Source: Chitinophaga pinensis (lineage in GTDB: Bacteria > Bacteroidota > Bacteroidia > Chitinophagales > UBA10324). From it: a stretch of 34,442 bases of DNA. How positions within the stretch are numbered: position 1 is the first letter of the stretch; each line of letters opens with the position of its first letter. The stretch lies in contig CAMDDP010000031.1 in assembly GCA_945892775.1 (NCBI GenBank), positions 1 to 34,442 on the forward strand, written 5' to 3'. A program made the translations under genes and the position numbers. The notes below the pieces were generated by a model. That model did no database searches. It was not told the DNA's origin and saw nothing but the letters and a program-made list of their open reading frames with translations. This document shows positions 25,176-33,502 of the stretch, one piece after another.

Positions 25176-26741
25176 TTGATTTTCTATTTTGTCAAGCCAA
25201 ACGTAGCCAACTTGTACTACATCAGTCCCATAGTCACCTGGTTTATTCGACAGCGATTCGATAATGTTCATTATTTTATGGAACATCCATTTGAATCACA
25301 AGAACTTGTTTTTCAAAATCTGATATTAGAAGCGTCAGCTACCGAGTGGGGAAAAAATTATAAATACGACAGCATAAAAAGTTTTGACGATTTCAGAAAT
25401 CGCGTTCCTGTTCAGGATTATGATTCACTGAAACCATGGATTACGCGGATGATGAAGGGCGAGAAAAATATTTTATGGCCTTCTGAAATTCGTTGGTTCG
25501 CAAAATCATCTGGCACTACTTCCGATAAAAGTAAATTCATTCCTGTGAGTCAGGAAGCAATGGAAGAATGCCATTACAAAGGCGGACTCGATTTGCTCAG
25601 CGCATATTGCATGTTGAATGAAAACACAAAAATTTTTAGCGGAAAAGGTTTAATTATTGGTGGAAGTCATCAGATTAATAATCTGAATTCTTTTTCTAGT
25701 TATGGCGATTTGAGTGCAGTGTTGTTGCAAAACATGTCGTTCATTGCGCACTTGCATCGCACACCGCAATTGTCTATTGCGTTGATGAATGAATGGGAAC
25801 AAAAAATTGAAGCTCTCGCACAATCAACTTTGAAAGAAGATGTAACCAACATTGCCGGTGTTCCAACATGGACAATGATTTTGATTAAACGATTGTTTGA
25901 ACTCACCGGAAAAAATAATCTGCGCGATGTGTGGCCCAATCTGGAATTATACATTCATGGCGGTGTAAGTTTTACTCCGTATCGTGAGCAATTCAAATCG
26001 CTGATAAAAGGTGACGGTATGAATTTTTACGAATCGTATAATGCATCGGAAGGATTTTTTGCTTTTCAGTTTGGCAAACGCGATGAAGATTTAGTGTTGC
26101 ATTTGAACAATGGAATATTTTATGAATTCATTCCGATGAGTGAATTGGGAAAAGAATTTCCGAAAACTATATTGATTGATGAAGTGAAGCCAGAGGAAAA
26201 TTATGCGTTGGTAATTTCAACCAACTCAGGATTATGGCGATACATGGTTGGCGACACTATAAAGTTTACTTCTATAAAACCTTTCAGAATAAAGGTTACC
26301 GGTAGAGTAAAACAATTCATCAATGCATTTGGCGAAGAAGTGATTGCTGATAATACTGACAACGCCATTGCACATGCGTGCGCATATACTGGTGCAGTGG
26401 TGAGCGATTATACCGTTGCGCCTGTGTACCTTACTTATGATAATCGTGGTTGTCACGAATGGTTAATTGAATTCGAAAAAGAACCTGTTGATTTAAAAAT
26501 ATTTACGGAGCAGTTAGACAGTTACCTACGCTCGCTGAATTCTGATTACGATGCAAAGCGATATAAGGACATTGCGCTTAAAGAACCAACCGTTCACAGT
26601 TTGCCAAAAAATTCTTTTTACAATTGGCTGAAGAAAAAAGGAAAACTCGGCGGCCAACATAAAGTGCCACGACTGAGTAATGATAGAATGTATGTTGATG
26701 ATATTTTGAGTATGATTAATATAGGCTCATTTACTGGGTAG
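25176..26741 (+). CDS. GH3-family acyl-acid amido synthetase-like protein
   Basis: The 521-residue protein belongs to the GH3 group of adenylate-forming enzymes, best known in plants for joining auxin or jasmonate to amino acids; bacterial members have no settled substrate. The three nucleotide motifs are visible: FAKSSGTTSDKSKFIP (ATP-binding), YESYNASEGFFAFQFG (the YxASEG motif) and YALVISTNSGLWRYMVGDTI. The C-terminal lid holds KNSFYNWLKKKGKLGGQHKVPRL... which is conserved in bacterial GH3 proteins. No ATG precedes residue 35, so translation probably begins at TTG, either 25176 or 25212; the latter gives a start close to the usual family N-terminus. It closes the rfbA-to-GH3 run. Confidence 0.85.
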   Translation: MIFYFVKPNVANLYYISPIVTWFIRQRFDNVHYFMEHPFESQELVFQNLILEASATEWGKNYKYDSIKSFDDFRNRVPVQDYDSLKPWITRMMKGEKNILWPSEIRWFAKSSGTTSDKSKFIPVSQEAMEECHYKGGLDLLSAYCMLNENTKIFSGKGLIIGGSHQINNLNSFSSYGDLSAVLLQNMSFIAHLHRTPQLSIALMNEWEQKIEALAQSTLKEDVTNIAGVPTWTMILIKRLFELTGKNNLRDVWPNLELYIHGGVSFTPYREQFKSLIKGDGMNFYESYNASEGFFAFQFGKRDEDLVLHLNNGIFYEFIPMSELGKEFPKTILIDEVKPEENYALVISTNSGLWRYMVGDTIKFTSIKPFRIKVTGRVKQFINAFGEEVIADNTDNAIAHACAYTGAVVSDYTVAPVYLTYDNRGCHEWLIEFEKEPVDLKIFTEQLDSYLRSLNSDYDAKRYKDIALKEPTVHSLPKNSFYNWLKKKGKLGGQHKVPRLSNDRMYVDDILSMINIGSFTG

Positions 26742-26767
26742 AATATAGTGCCATCTTACCCGAAAAA

Positions 26768-26799
26768 GAAAATCACCGCAATTTTTTGCGGTGGTTTTC
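26768..26799. terminator. Bidirectional terminator between the GH3 gene and the S74 surface protein gene
   Basis: A 14-bp stem (GAAAATCACCGCAA at 26768-26781 with TTGCGGTGGTTTTC at 26786-26799, one G-U pair) encloses a TTTT loop. The stem base is A-rich on one side and T-rich on the other, so it works in both directions. It lies 26 bp past the GH3 stop and 27 bp past the stop of the convergent gene. Confidence 0.9.
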
Positions 26800-26826
26800 T
26801 CCCAAACCAAAACATAATCTAAAAGT

Positions 26827-29800
26827 CTATTTACTCAATTGGGATATCTGCAATTTAAGTTCATCAATTTCTTTTTGCTGGTCTTGTATTGCTCCGATTA
26901 ACACGGGAATTAAACCGATATAGTTTACTCCTTTGTAATCAATCTGTGAAGTAGTAACAGCGCCTTCTCTTCCATCTTTAGAATCATCTTTTACTACATA
27001 AGAAAAAGTAGCGGGCTGCACGAGTGATGGAATAACTTTTTCTAAATCCTGTGCTATCAGGCCGACCTGTTCGCCTTGTGGCAAATTCATGTGGGCATAA
27101 TCGCCATCGTGTTTGTACTCATAAGTTTTTGGTTGCAACTGCATAATCTGAGCTAATGCACCAGTGAAATTTTGTACATTTTGTTTCAACTTATTATCTG
27201 ATGTGCTCAGTAACATTCCTGTGTATCCAACATTTCCACTGAAATAACCAGCCCAATCATTTGTACCAGCACCTTGTACTCCGTAAATTCCATAATCGGC
27301 TCCTGCACTTCCTGAACCATAACCATAAACTCCGTAGTAAGAATTGGCTCCACTTCCTGCTGCATTACCATAAACTCCATAACCTCCGTTACCAAATGCA
27401 CTTCCGCGTAATCCTTCGCCATTGGTACCAGCATTCCCACCGAAGATAGCTGCTGAACTTGATAGTGTTCCAGTCTTTTGAATGTTTGCACCATAGCCAA
27501 TACCCGATTTTGTTCCATTAACTAAAACTGAACTTGATAGCGTCCATATATCAAGCATGGTATTGTTGTTTGTTGAATTGTTGTTCTCTAATCGGGCCAT
27601 ACTCCCAGCATATGCTAAATCGCCATAAACATGTAAGCGATAAGTTGGTGTGCCTGTTCCAATCCCTACATTTCCATCTCCTGTAGCAGTAATGATATCG
27701 GGGGTTGAATTATGACTTAACGAAAATTTTGAAGTTGCTAGTGTGGCACCTATTAATCCTGCTGTACTGAAAAAACTGCTTCCACCACTGTAGTAATTGA
27801 TGCGTGCCCAATCACCAACAGTTTGTTCGTAAATAGCTAAGTGTGGATTGCTAGATGTAGTTGAATTGTAATCAATTTTTGTTTTTCCTTCAAAATATCC
27901 TGCGAAACCGGAACCTGAAACCAGACCTTTTACGCCATTACCAACTGCACCGCCATCAAATAATCCTGCATATTGTAATCCTGTTGTTTTTGAATGCAAA
28001 CCACCTAATGAATTTGTTCCGCCATTGAATTCGCCAGCATAACCAGATCCCGTGGCAAATGATTCAAATGAATTTCCAATACCATTATTGGTAACCACCA
28101 TTGCTGATGTTCCAGAGCCTAAATTATTTTTATCAATGTAAACTGCTTCGCCTTGGCCTGTTTTATTTACATATAAATTATAACCATTTCCGTTGTTTAG
28201 CACATTAACTGTATTGCTTGTATTAGCAGCATTGCTGTTTTGAAATTGTCCAATCACATTGGTTGCAGTTGAGCTTTCTACATTAAATAATGAAGTAGGA
28301 GTAGTTGTGCCTATTCCAACATTGCCACCATTAAAATTGTAAATATTACTTCCGTTTTGAACCCACAGATTGGCACTTCCTCCTGTAGTTGCATCGGGTG
28401 CCGGAGCCCATGCAGTTCCGTTCCATTTTAAAACATAACCACTTGTTGGAGCCAGAGCTGAAACAGAATAATTCTGGATCTTTGAAACTGTATTTGCAAC
28501 TAATGTTCCTGTAACATCGCCCCCCATTGGTTGCGCACTAACCACCGTACCCGTAATGTCAATTCCTGTTCCAGCGGTATAAGTTCCACCCCCGCCACTA
28601 TTATTATCAGTTCCGGGCGCCCAAGATGTTCCGTTGTATTTTAAAACTTGTCCGGTTGTTGGAATCGTTGTTGTAACGCCCACTGTTTGAATTTTTGATA
28701 CAACAGTTGCATTCGGATTTCCAGTTACATCACCCGAAAGTGCATTAACAGAAATTGCGTTTGAACCATTGATTGTTATTCCTGTTCCTGCTGTATAAGT
28801 TGTGCTACTACCCATGTTATCTGCTGATGGAACCCACTGTGTTCCGTTGTATTTCAATACCTGACCTGATGAAGGTGAAGCTGCAACAACAGGTTTTCCT
28901 TGTAAATTACTAATTGAATTGGAAGTTGAAATGCCTGTTACATCGCCAACTAAATTTGATGAGCTAATAACATTTGAACCACTAATGGTAATTCCTGTTC
29001 CAGCTGAATAGGTTGCGCCGCCAGCCGATTGAATATCAGTTCCAGGAGCCCATTGTGTTCCATCAAATTTTAAAATCTGACCGGTTGTTGGTGCCGTTGA
29101 AGAAATTGATTTGCCTTGAATTGCATCTACAACAGGATTAGGATATGTTCCTGATAAGTCTCCGTTAGCAGTTGTTGTGTTTGTTATATCATCCGATGCA
29201 TTTGTATCACCTGTGTTATTAATAACATTGGTTCCTGATATAGAAATTCCTGTTCCTTGGTAATAGGATGAACCACCTGTTCCTCCATTATCATTACCAG
29301 GAATCCAAGAAGTTCCATTAAATTTTAAAACTTGACCTGAAGCAGCAGTAGAAACATCTACATCTCCCAAATCATCTAAATTCATATTGCCACCCACTTG
29401 ACCAGCAACCATTGCAAAAGGAACGCTTAATAATTGTGTGCTTCCCATGTCTATATAATTGCTTCCGCCATTAGCGTCCATTTCAATTTTTAACCATTGA
29501 TTTCCTGATGTCCATGCCACGCCAGAAAAAGTTCCCGAAAGAATGGTTCCTCCACCAATTTCAAGGGTGAATAAACCAAACTGATTGGTTACTGCGCTGT
29601 GTGACTCTTGATAAACTGAGGCTCCAGTTGCTCCACCACTTAAAACGGAAATGCGCAATGAAATATTTTGTGATGCCATAATATTACCAGAAGCGTCTCT
29701 GGCAACTCCTTGGTAGTTGAATAGCTGGGGCACTTGTGCAAAAGCAAATTGTGAACTCAATAAAAGAGTTATTGTCAATAATCTGATTTTGCGAAGTTCA

Positions 29801-29832
29801 ATAAATTTGTAAATGGTAGTTGGCGTTTTCAT
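26827..29832 (-). CDS. Large repetitive surface protein with a C-terminal S74 (endosialidase chaperone) domain
   Basis: The 1001-residue protein starts with a signal peptide (hydrophobic ITLLLSSQFAFAQ, ending near 33) and a conserved Bacteroidota N-domain (about 34-150: QLFNYQGVARDASGNIM, QWLKIEMDANGG, LLSVPFAMVAGQVGG). Then come five repeats at about 166-480 (see repeat entry), two GIGTTTP/GIGTGTP segments and Gly-rich GYGVYGNAAGSG-type repeats at about 600-870. Residues 878-1001 form a peptidase S74 chaperone domain: SDNKLKQNVQNF, LQPKTYEYK, QVGLIAQDLEKVIPSLV and a terminal coiled coil (DQQKEIDELKLQISQLSK). S74 domains trimerise beta-helical fibres and often self-cleave at the SD site. No type IX sorting domain is seen, so the export route is uncertain. 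The gene follows the 163-residue type IX protein after 15 bp. Confidence 0.85.
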   Translation of the reverse strand: MKTPTTIYKFIELRKIRLLTITLLLSSQFAFAQVPQLFNYQGVARDASGNIMASQNISLRISVLSGGATGASVYQESHSAVTNQFGLFTLEIGGGTILSGTFSGVAWTSGNQWLKIEMDANGGSNYIDMGSTQLLSVPFAMVAGQVGGNMNLDDLGDVDVSTAASGQVLKFNGTSWIPGNDNGGTGGSSYYQGTGISISGTNVINNTGDTNASDDITNTTTANGDLSGTYPNPVVDAIQGKSISSTAPTTGQILKFDGTQWAPGTDIQSAGGATYSAGTGITISGSNVISSSNLVGDVTGISTSNSISNLQGKPVVAASPSSGQVLKYNGTQWVPSADNMGSSTTYTAGTGITINGSNAISVNALSGDVTGNPNATVVSKIQTVGVTTTIPTTGQVLKYNGTSWAPGTDNNSGGGGTYTAGTGIDITGTVVSAQPMGGDVTGTLVANTVSKIQNYSVSALAPTSGYVLKWNGTAWAPAPDATTGGSANLWVQNGSNIYNFNGGNVGIGTTTPTSLFNVESSTATNVIGQFQNSNAANTSNTVNVLNNGNGYNLYVNKTGQGEAVYIDKNNLGSGTSAMVVTNNGIGNSFESFATGSGYAGEFNGGTNSLGGLHSKTTGLQYAGLFDGGAVGNGVKGLVSGSGFAGYFEGKTKIDYNSTTSSNPHLAIYEQTVGDWARINYYSGGSSFFSTAGLIGATLATSKFSLSHNSTPDIITATGDGNVGIGTGTPTYRLHVYGDLAYAGSMARLENNNSTNNNTMLDIWTLSSSVLVNGTKSGIGYGANIQKTGTLSSSAAIFGGNAGTNGEGLRGSAFGNGGYGVYGNAAGSGANSYYGVYGYGSGSAGADYGIYGVQGAGTNDWAGYFSGNVGYTGMLLSTSDNKLKQNVQNFTGALAQIMQLQPKTYEYKHDGDYAHMNLPQGEQVGLIAQDLEKVIPSLVQPATFSYVVKDDSKDGREGAVTTSQIDYKGVNYIGLIPVLIGAIQDQQKEIDELKLQISQLSK
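28393..29337 (-). repeat. Five tandem modules of about 71-85 residues in the surface protein
   Basis: The modules open with GQVLKFNGTSWIPGND (166), GQILKFDGTQWAPGTD (251), GQVLKYNGTQWVPSAD (323), GQVLKYNGTSWAPGTD (394) and GYVLKWNGTAWAPAPD (465); spacings are 85, 72, 71 and 71 residues. Modules 2-4 carry TYxAGTGIxIxG and module 1 carries YYQGTGISISG; a GDVTG or similar turn and a core near the next opening follow in modules 2-4. The repeat is clear at protein level; DNA identity is only partial, so the copies are old or under selection to diverge. Confidence 0.85.
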
Positions 29833-29847
29833 TTTTATTTTATTTGG

Positions 29848-30339
29848 TTATTTAACTTTGGTTAGTTTGTGTGTAAATGAATTGCGACCATTTTCTTCAA
29901 TCACAATAAAGTAATTGCCTGCAGCAAGTAGCTGAAGGTCAATAAGAGTTTGTTTGCTGTTAAGAGGTTGCTCAATCAATTTTTTCCCCAATAAATCAAT
30001 CAAAAATAGTTGAGTATTATTTGAAAATGAATTGCCATTGTTTAAAATCGTAATGGTATTAGTTGCTGGATTTGGATAAATGCTTAAATCATATGCTGGA
30101 AGTTCAACTTCAGTAACGTTTGTAGTTGTGTACGATGGCTGTTGAAATCCTTGAGTTATCTTGTAGTTTGAATTAGTAAGTGTGGTGGTAATGCTTTCTC
30201 CAATGGTAAATGATAACGAGGATCCTCCTGCGGTAAAATAATTTCCTGCTGCGCCAATTACCTGTGGCGAAATACTTTGGCCATTAGTGAGGTGGCTAAT
30301 TATTAGAAGAAGCGTAAATATTGTGTAGATGAATCTCAT
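29848..30339 (-). CDS. Small secreted protein with a type IX (type A) C-terminal sorting domain
   Basis: The 163-residue protein has a signal peptide (MRFIYTIFTLLLIISHLTNGQ), a conserved short domain (SISPQVIGAAGNYFTAGG to YKITQGFQQPSYTT) and a C-terminal sorting domain of about 80 residues (DLSIYPNPATNTITI, LFLIDLLGKKLIEQPL, LLAAGNYFIVIEENG, ending HKLTKVK). Type IX cargo is exported across the outer membrane and anchored or released after the sorting domain is cut. Such proteins often precede S74 surface proteins in Bacteroidota, and here the S74 gene follows after 15 bp. A role in assembly of that fibre is inference. Confidence 0.85.
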   Translation of the reverse strand: MRFIYTIFTLLLIISHLTNGQSISPQVIGAAGNYFTAGGSSLSFTIGESITTTLTNSNYKITQGFQQPSYTTTNVTEVELPAYDLSIYPNPATNTITILNNGNSFSNNTQLFLIDLLGKKLIEQPLNSKQTLIDLQLLAAGNYFIVIEENGRNSFTHKLTKVK

Positions 30340-30588
30340 TTCTCTCTTTTTTTAATGTTTTCTTGAGAATTTGACTCCTATTACATTTTCAAACTAAATA
30401 AGTTGCGCTTATTTTTATAAGATTATTAGAGCATTTATTATAAATTAAAATTGGGAATCATTTTATGGGTATTAATAAAATCTTAACTTCCTAGCTTTAA
30501 AAATATTTTGTTTTAATTTTTAGAATTAAGTTCTTCACTTTTCATTTATGTTTAATCTACTTTCGTCAAAAATTATAAAATATAATTT

Positions 30589-31119
30589 ATGGTCCTGACC
30601 TACCTACTTGAAATTTTAAAATATACGCTGCCATCGTTAATTACTTTTTTAACGGCCTATTTTATTCTTAAAGTTTTTTTGGAAGCTGAACACGAGAAGA
30701 AACAATTAGAAGTTCGAATTGAAAATTTTAAAACAGCTTTGCCTATTCGTTTACAGGCCTATGAAAGATTAGCATTATTTCTTGAGCGCATTTCTCCAAA
30801 TAGTTTAATTCATCGGGTAAATAGATCGGGGATGAGTGCACTTGATATGCAACTTGAACTCATTAGCAATATTCGTTTGGAATTTGAGCATAATCTTGCA
30901 CAACAAATTTATGTAAGTGGCCCTGCTTGGGTGCAAATAATACAAGTGAAGGAAGAAATAGTAAGTATTATTAATCGCTGCGCTCTTGATTTGCCTGAAG
31001 GATCATCAGGAAAAGATTTAAGTCGCAGAATTTTAGAATACTTCATCCATAACGAACAGGCAATACCTACCCAAAGTGCATTGGATACTTTAAAGAATGA
31101 AGTAAAAAAGATATATTGA
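30589..31119 (+). CDS. Small membrane-anchored protein of unknown function
   Basis: I do not recognise a characterised family. The 176-residue protein has one N-terminal helix (YTLPSLITFLTAYFILKVFL, about 12-31) and then a cytoplasmic or periplasmic domain predicted mostly helical, starting with a charged stretch (EAEHEKKQLEVRIENFKTALPIRLQAYERLALFLERISP). A conserved-looking motif is QQIYVSGPAWVQIIQVKEEIVSIINR. It precedes the methylmalonyl-CoA mutase gene by 62 bp. The 249-bp region before it holds only a weak promoter-like TACTTTCG at 30558-30565. Similar proteins may occur beside mutase genes in relatives; that would need a search. Confidence 0.8.
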   Translation: MVLTYLLEILKYTLPSLITFLTAYFILKVFLEAEHEKKQLEVRIENFKTALPIRLQAYERLALFLERISPNSLIHRVNRSGMSALDMQLELISNIRLEFEHNLAQQIYVSGPAWVQIIQVKEEIVSIINRCALDLPEGSSGKDLSRRILEYFIHNEQAIPTQSALDTLKNEVKKIY

Positions 31120-31181
31120 TTCGGTAATGAAACTGCTTTATGCCTTTGTGCCTTTTCAGTTAATTCTTTAATAAAATAAGG

Positions 31182-32753
31182 ATGTCAAAAGAAAAAACTA
31201 AAGAAAAGAAAATAGAAACGGATAGTGGTATTGAAATACAACCTATTTATCAAAATTCAGTTGAACTGAATTTCGAACTACCAGGAGAATTCCCATTCAC
31301 CCGTGGAGTTCACCCAACAATGTATCTAGATAAGTTGTGGACCATGCGACAGTATGCAGGATTCTCAACTGCAGAAGAATCGAACAAGCGATACCATTAT
31401 TTATTAAGTCAGGGCACAAGCGGATTATCTGTTGCATTTGATTTGCCCACTCAGATAGGATACGACAGTGATCATGCAATGTCAGAAGGGGAAGTTGGAA
31501 AAGTTGGAGTCGCCATTGATTCACTTGAAGACATGGAAATTCTTTTCAAAGGAATACCACTCGATAAAATTTCTACTTCAATGACCATTAATGCCACTGC
31601 ATTTATTCTGCTAGCATTATATATAGCATTGGCAAAAAAGCAGGGAGCTGATGTAAAAAAATTATCGGGCACTGTGCAAAATGATATTTTGAAAGAATAT
31701 GCGGCGCGTGGTACTTACATCTATCCACCAAAACCTTCCATGCGGTTGATTACTGATATTTTTGATTACTGTAGTCGTGAAGTTCCGGCGTGGAATACTA
31801 TTTCGGTAAGTGGTTATCACATTCGCGAAGCCGGTAGTGATGCAGTGCAGGAATTAGCATTCACGCTCGCTAATGGTAAAGCATATTTAAAAGCGGCAAT
31901 TGACAAAGGCCTCGATATAAATGTTTTTGCAAAACGGATTTCATTTTTCTTCAACGCACATAATAATTTATTTGAAGAAGTGGCGAAGTTTCGCGCAGCA
32001 AGAAGAATGTGGGCGCAGATGACAAAGGAGATGGGTGCAACAGATGAACGCGCAATGATGTGTCGCTTTCACACACAAACAGGTGGAAGCACATTGACTG
32101 CGCAACAGCCAATGAATAATATCACTCGTGTAACACTGCAAGCACTCGCTGCTGTTCTCGGTGGAACACAATCGTTACACACGAATGGTTTTGATGAAGC
32201 GCTTTCACTACCAACCGAACAAGCGGCAGGCATTGCATTGAAAACCCAACAGATTATTGCACACGAAAGCGGGGTGAGCGAAACAGTTGACCCGCTTGGT
32301 GGCTCTTATTTTATTGAAGCGCTCACTGATGAAGTAGAAAAAAAAGCGTGGGAATACATTCATCGAATTGATGCAATGGGTGGTTCAGTTGCTGCCATTG
32401 AGCAGGGATACATGCAGGAAGAAATTGCGCGCTCATCATATCAATACCAACGCAAAATTGAAAGCGGAGAAAAAATTATTGTTGGTTTGAATAAATTTTT
32501 AGCCAATGAAAAGCCACCTGAAAATATCTTTCGTGTGGACGAATCTATTCGTACCCATCAATCAGAAAAATTAAAATCATTGCGCGCACGAAGAGATAAT
32601 GCAAAAGTAAATTCTATTCTTGCATCACTCGAAGCAAAAGCAAAAGGAGAGGAGAATTTAATGCCGATAGTGATTGAAGCTGTTGAAAATTATGCAACAC
32701 TCGGCGAAATTGCTGATGCGCTTCGTAATGTATTTGGAGAATACAAAGGATAG
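31182..32753 (+). CDS. Methylmalonyl-CoA mutase catalytic chain lacking the B12-binding domain
   Basis: The 523-residue protein has the substrate-binding barrel of acyl-CoA mutases, which rearrange methylmalonyl-CoA to succinyl-CoA. Diagnostic positions are Tyr58 in [13 protein letters not shown] (Tyr89 of the Propionibacterium enzyme), Arg176 in [14 protein letters not shown] (Arg207) and His213 in SGYHIREAG (His244). Isobutyryl-CoA mutase has Phe and Gln at the first two, so the sequence favours methylmalonyl-CoA. The [12 protein letters not shown] motif differs from the usual RGPYxTMY. The chain stops where the cobalamin domain (DxHxxG motif) should begin. Activity therefore needs a separate small subunit, which is not in the window. 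It is 5 bp ahead of the nucleotidase C-domain gene. Confidence 0.88.
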   Translation: MSKEKTKEKKIETDSGIEIQPIYQNSVELNFELPGEFPFTRGVHPTMYLDKLWTMRQYAGFSTAEESNKRYHYLLSQGTSGLSVAFDLPTQIGYDSDHAMSEGEVGKVGVAIDSLEDMEILFKGIPLDKISTSMTINATAFILLALYIALAKKQGADVKKLSGTVQNDILKEYAARGTYIYPPKPSMRLITDIFDYCSREVPAWNTISVSGYHIREAGSDAVQELAFTLANGKAYLKAAIDKGLDINVFAKRISFFFNAHNNLFEEVAKFRAARRMWAQMTKEMGATDERAMMCRFHTQTGGSTLTAQQPMNNITRVTLQALAAVLGGTQSLHTNGFDEALSLPTEQAAGIALKTQQIIAHESGVSETVDPLGGSYFIEALTDEVEKKAWEYIHRIDAMGGSVAAIEQGYMQEEIARSSYQYQRKIESGEKIIVGLNKFLANEKPPENIFRVDESIRTHQSEKLKSLRARRDNAKVNSILASLEAKAKGEENLMPIVIEAVENYATLGEIADALRNVFGEYKG

Positions 32754-32758
32754 CATCC

Positions 32759-33502
32759 ATGAAAATTATTCAATCTTCTTTTTTATTTTTTACTTTTTGT
32801 TTTTTTATTTCTTCTTGTAAGCCCTATCAAGTTGTTGATTCCTCTAGCACTAAATTTAGTTTGAAGGCAGATTATCCGATTGACTCAACGATGTGGAAAT
32901 TTTTGATTCCTTTTCGAGATAGCTTGAATAAGACAATGCAAGTTGTAATTGGAAATTCAGACACGATATTAGTAAAAGCGCAACCTGAAGGCACACTTGG
33001 AAATTTTGTTGCCGATGCTTTATTGTTGCAATCGAGGAAAGAATTAAATACACAAATAGATTTTAGTATCGTAAATAGTGGCGGAATTAGAATTTCGTCG
33101 TTACCAGCAGGAAAAATTACAATGGGAAATATTTTTGAACTCATGCCTTTTGATAATGGAATTGCAGTAATCGAATGTTCTGGAAAAGTGGTGAAGCAAT
33201 TCATTAACAAAGCAGCAGCAAAGGGCGGCTGGCCAGTTTCGGGAATGCAGTACATGATTTATAAAGGTTCAGCGGAGCAGATTTACATCAATGAAAAAAA
33301 ATTGGATACAACGGCTACTTACCATTTTGTTTGTAGTGATTACATAGCTAACGGGGGAGATGATTGTTTTTTTCTATTAACTCAAAAAAAAATAGTTAGC
33401 GATTTATTATTTCGAAATGTGTTGATACATTACATCCAGTCACTCACAGCAGATGGAAAAACTATTTCTTCAAAAATTGAACACAGAATAATTAATGAAT
33501 AA
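32759..33502 (+). CDS. Lipoprotein form of the 5'-nucleotidase C-terminal domain
   Basis: The 247-residue protein begins with a lipoprotein signal (hydrophobic FLFFTFCFFISSC, lipobox ISSC with Cys20), so it is probably membrane-anchored on the periplasmic or surface side. The body matches the C-terminal substrate domain of 5'-nucleotidases: EGTLGNFVADALLLQSRKE near 77-95, SIVNSGGIRISSLPAGKIT near 102-120, ELMPFDNGIAVIECSG, and YIANGGDDCFFLL, which supplies adenine/ribose-stacking aromatic positions. It has no metal-binding residues of its own and should act only with a metallophosphatase. That partner is the next gene, which overlaps it by 8 bp. Confidence 0.85.
   Translation: MKIIQSSFLFFTFCFFISSCKPYQVVDSSSTKFSLKADYPIDSTMWKFLIPFRDSLNKTMQVVIGNSDTILVKAQPEGTLGNFVADALLLQSRKELNTQIDFSIVNSGGIRISSLPAGKITMGNIFELMPFDNGIAVIECSGKVVKQFINKAAAKGGWPVSGMQYMIYKGSAEQIYINEKKLDTTATYHFVCSDYIANGGDDCFFLLTQKKIVSDLLFRNVLIHYIQSLTADGKTISSKIEHRIINE

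Noticed and set aside
27207-27518. Separate 103-residue - strand gene inside the surface protein
   Set aside because: It lies in another frame over Gly-rich repeats and has a low-complexity Met/Glu/Val composition; it is a shadow of the real frame.
26827-29832. Prophage tail fibre
   Set aside because: The S74 domain is shared with phage fibres, but there is a signal peptide, a type IX-type neighbour and no phage genes nearby; secreted S74 proteins are common in Bacteroidota.
31182-32753. Isobutyryl-CoA mutase large subunit
   Set aside because: That enzyme has Phe and Gln at the positions where this protein has Tyr58 and Arg176.
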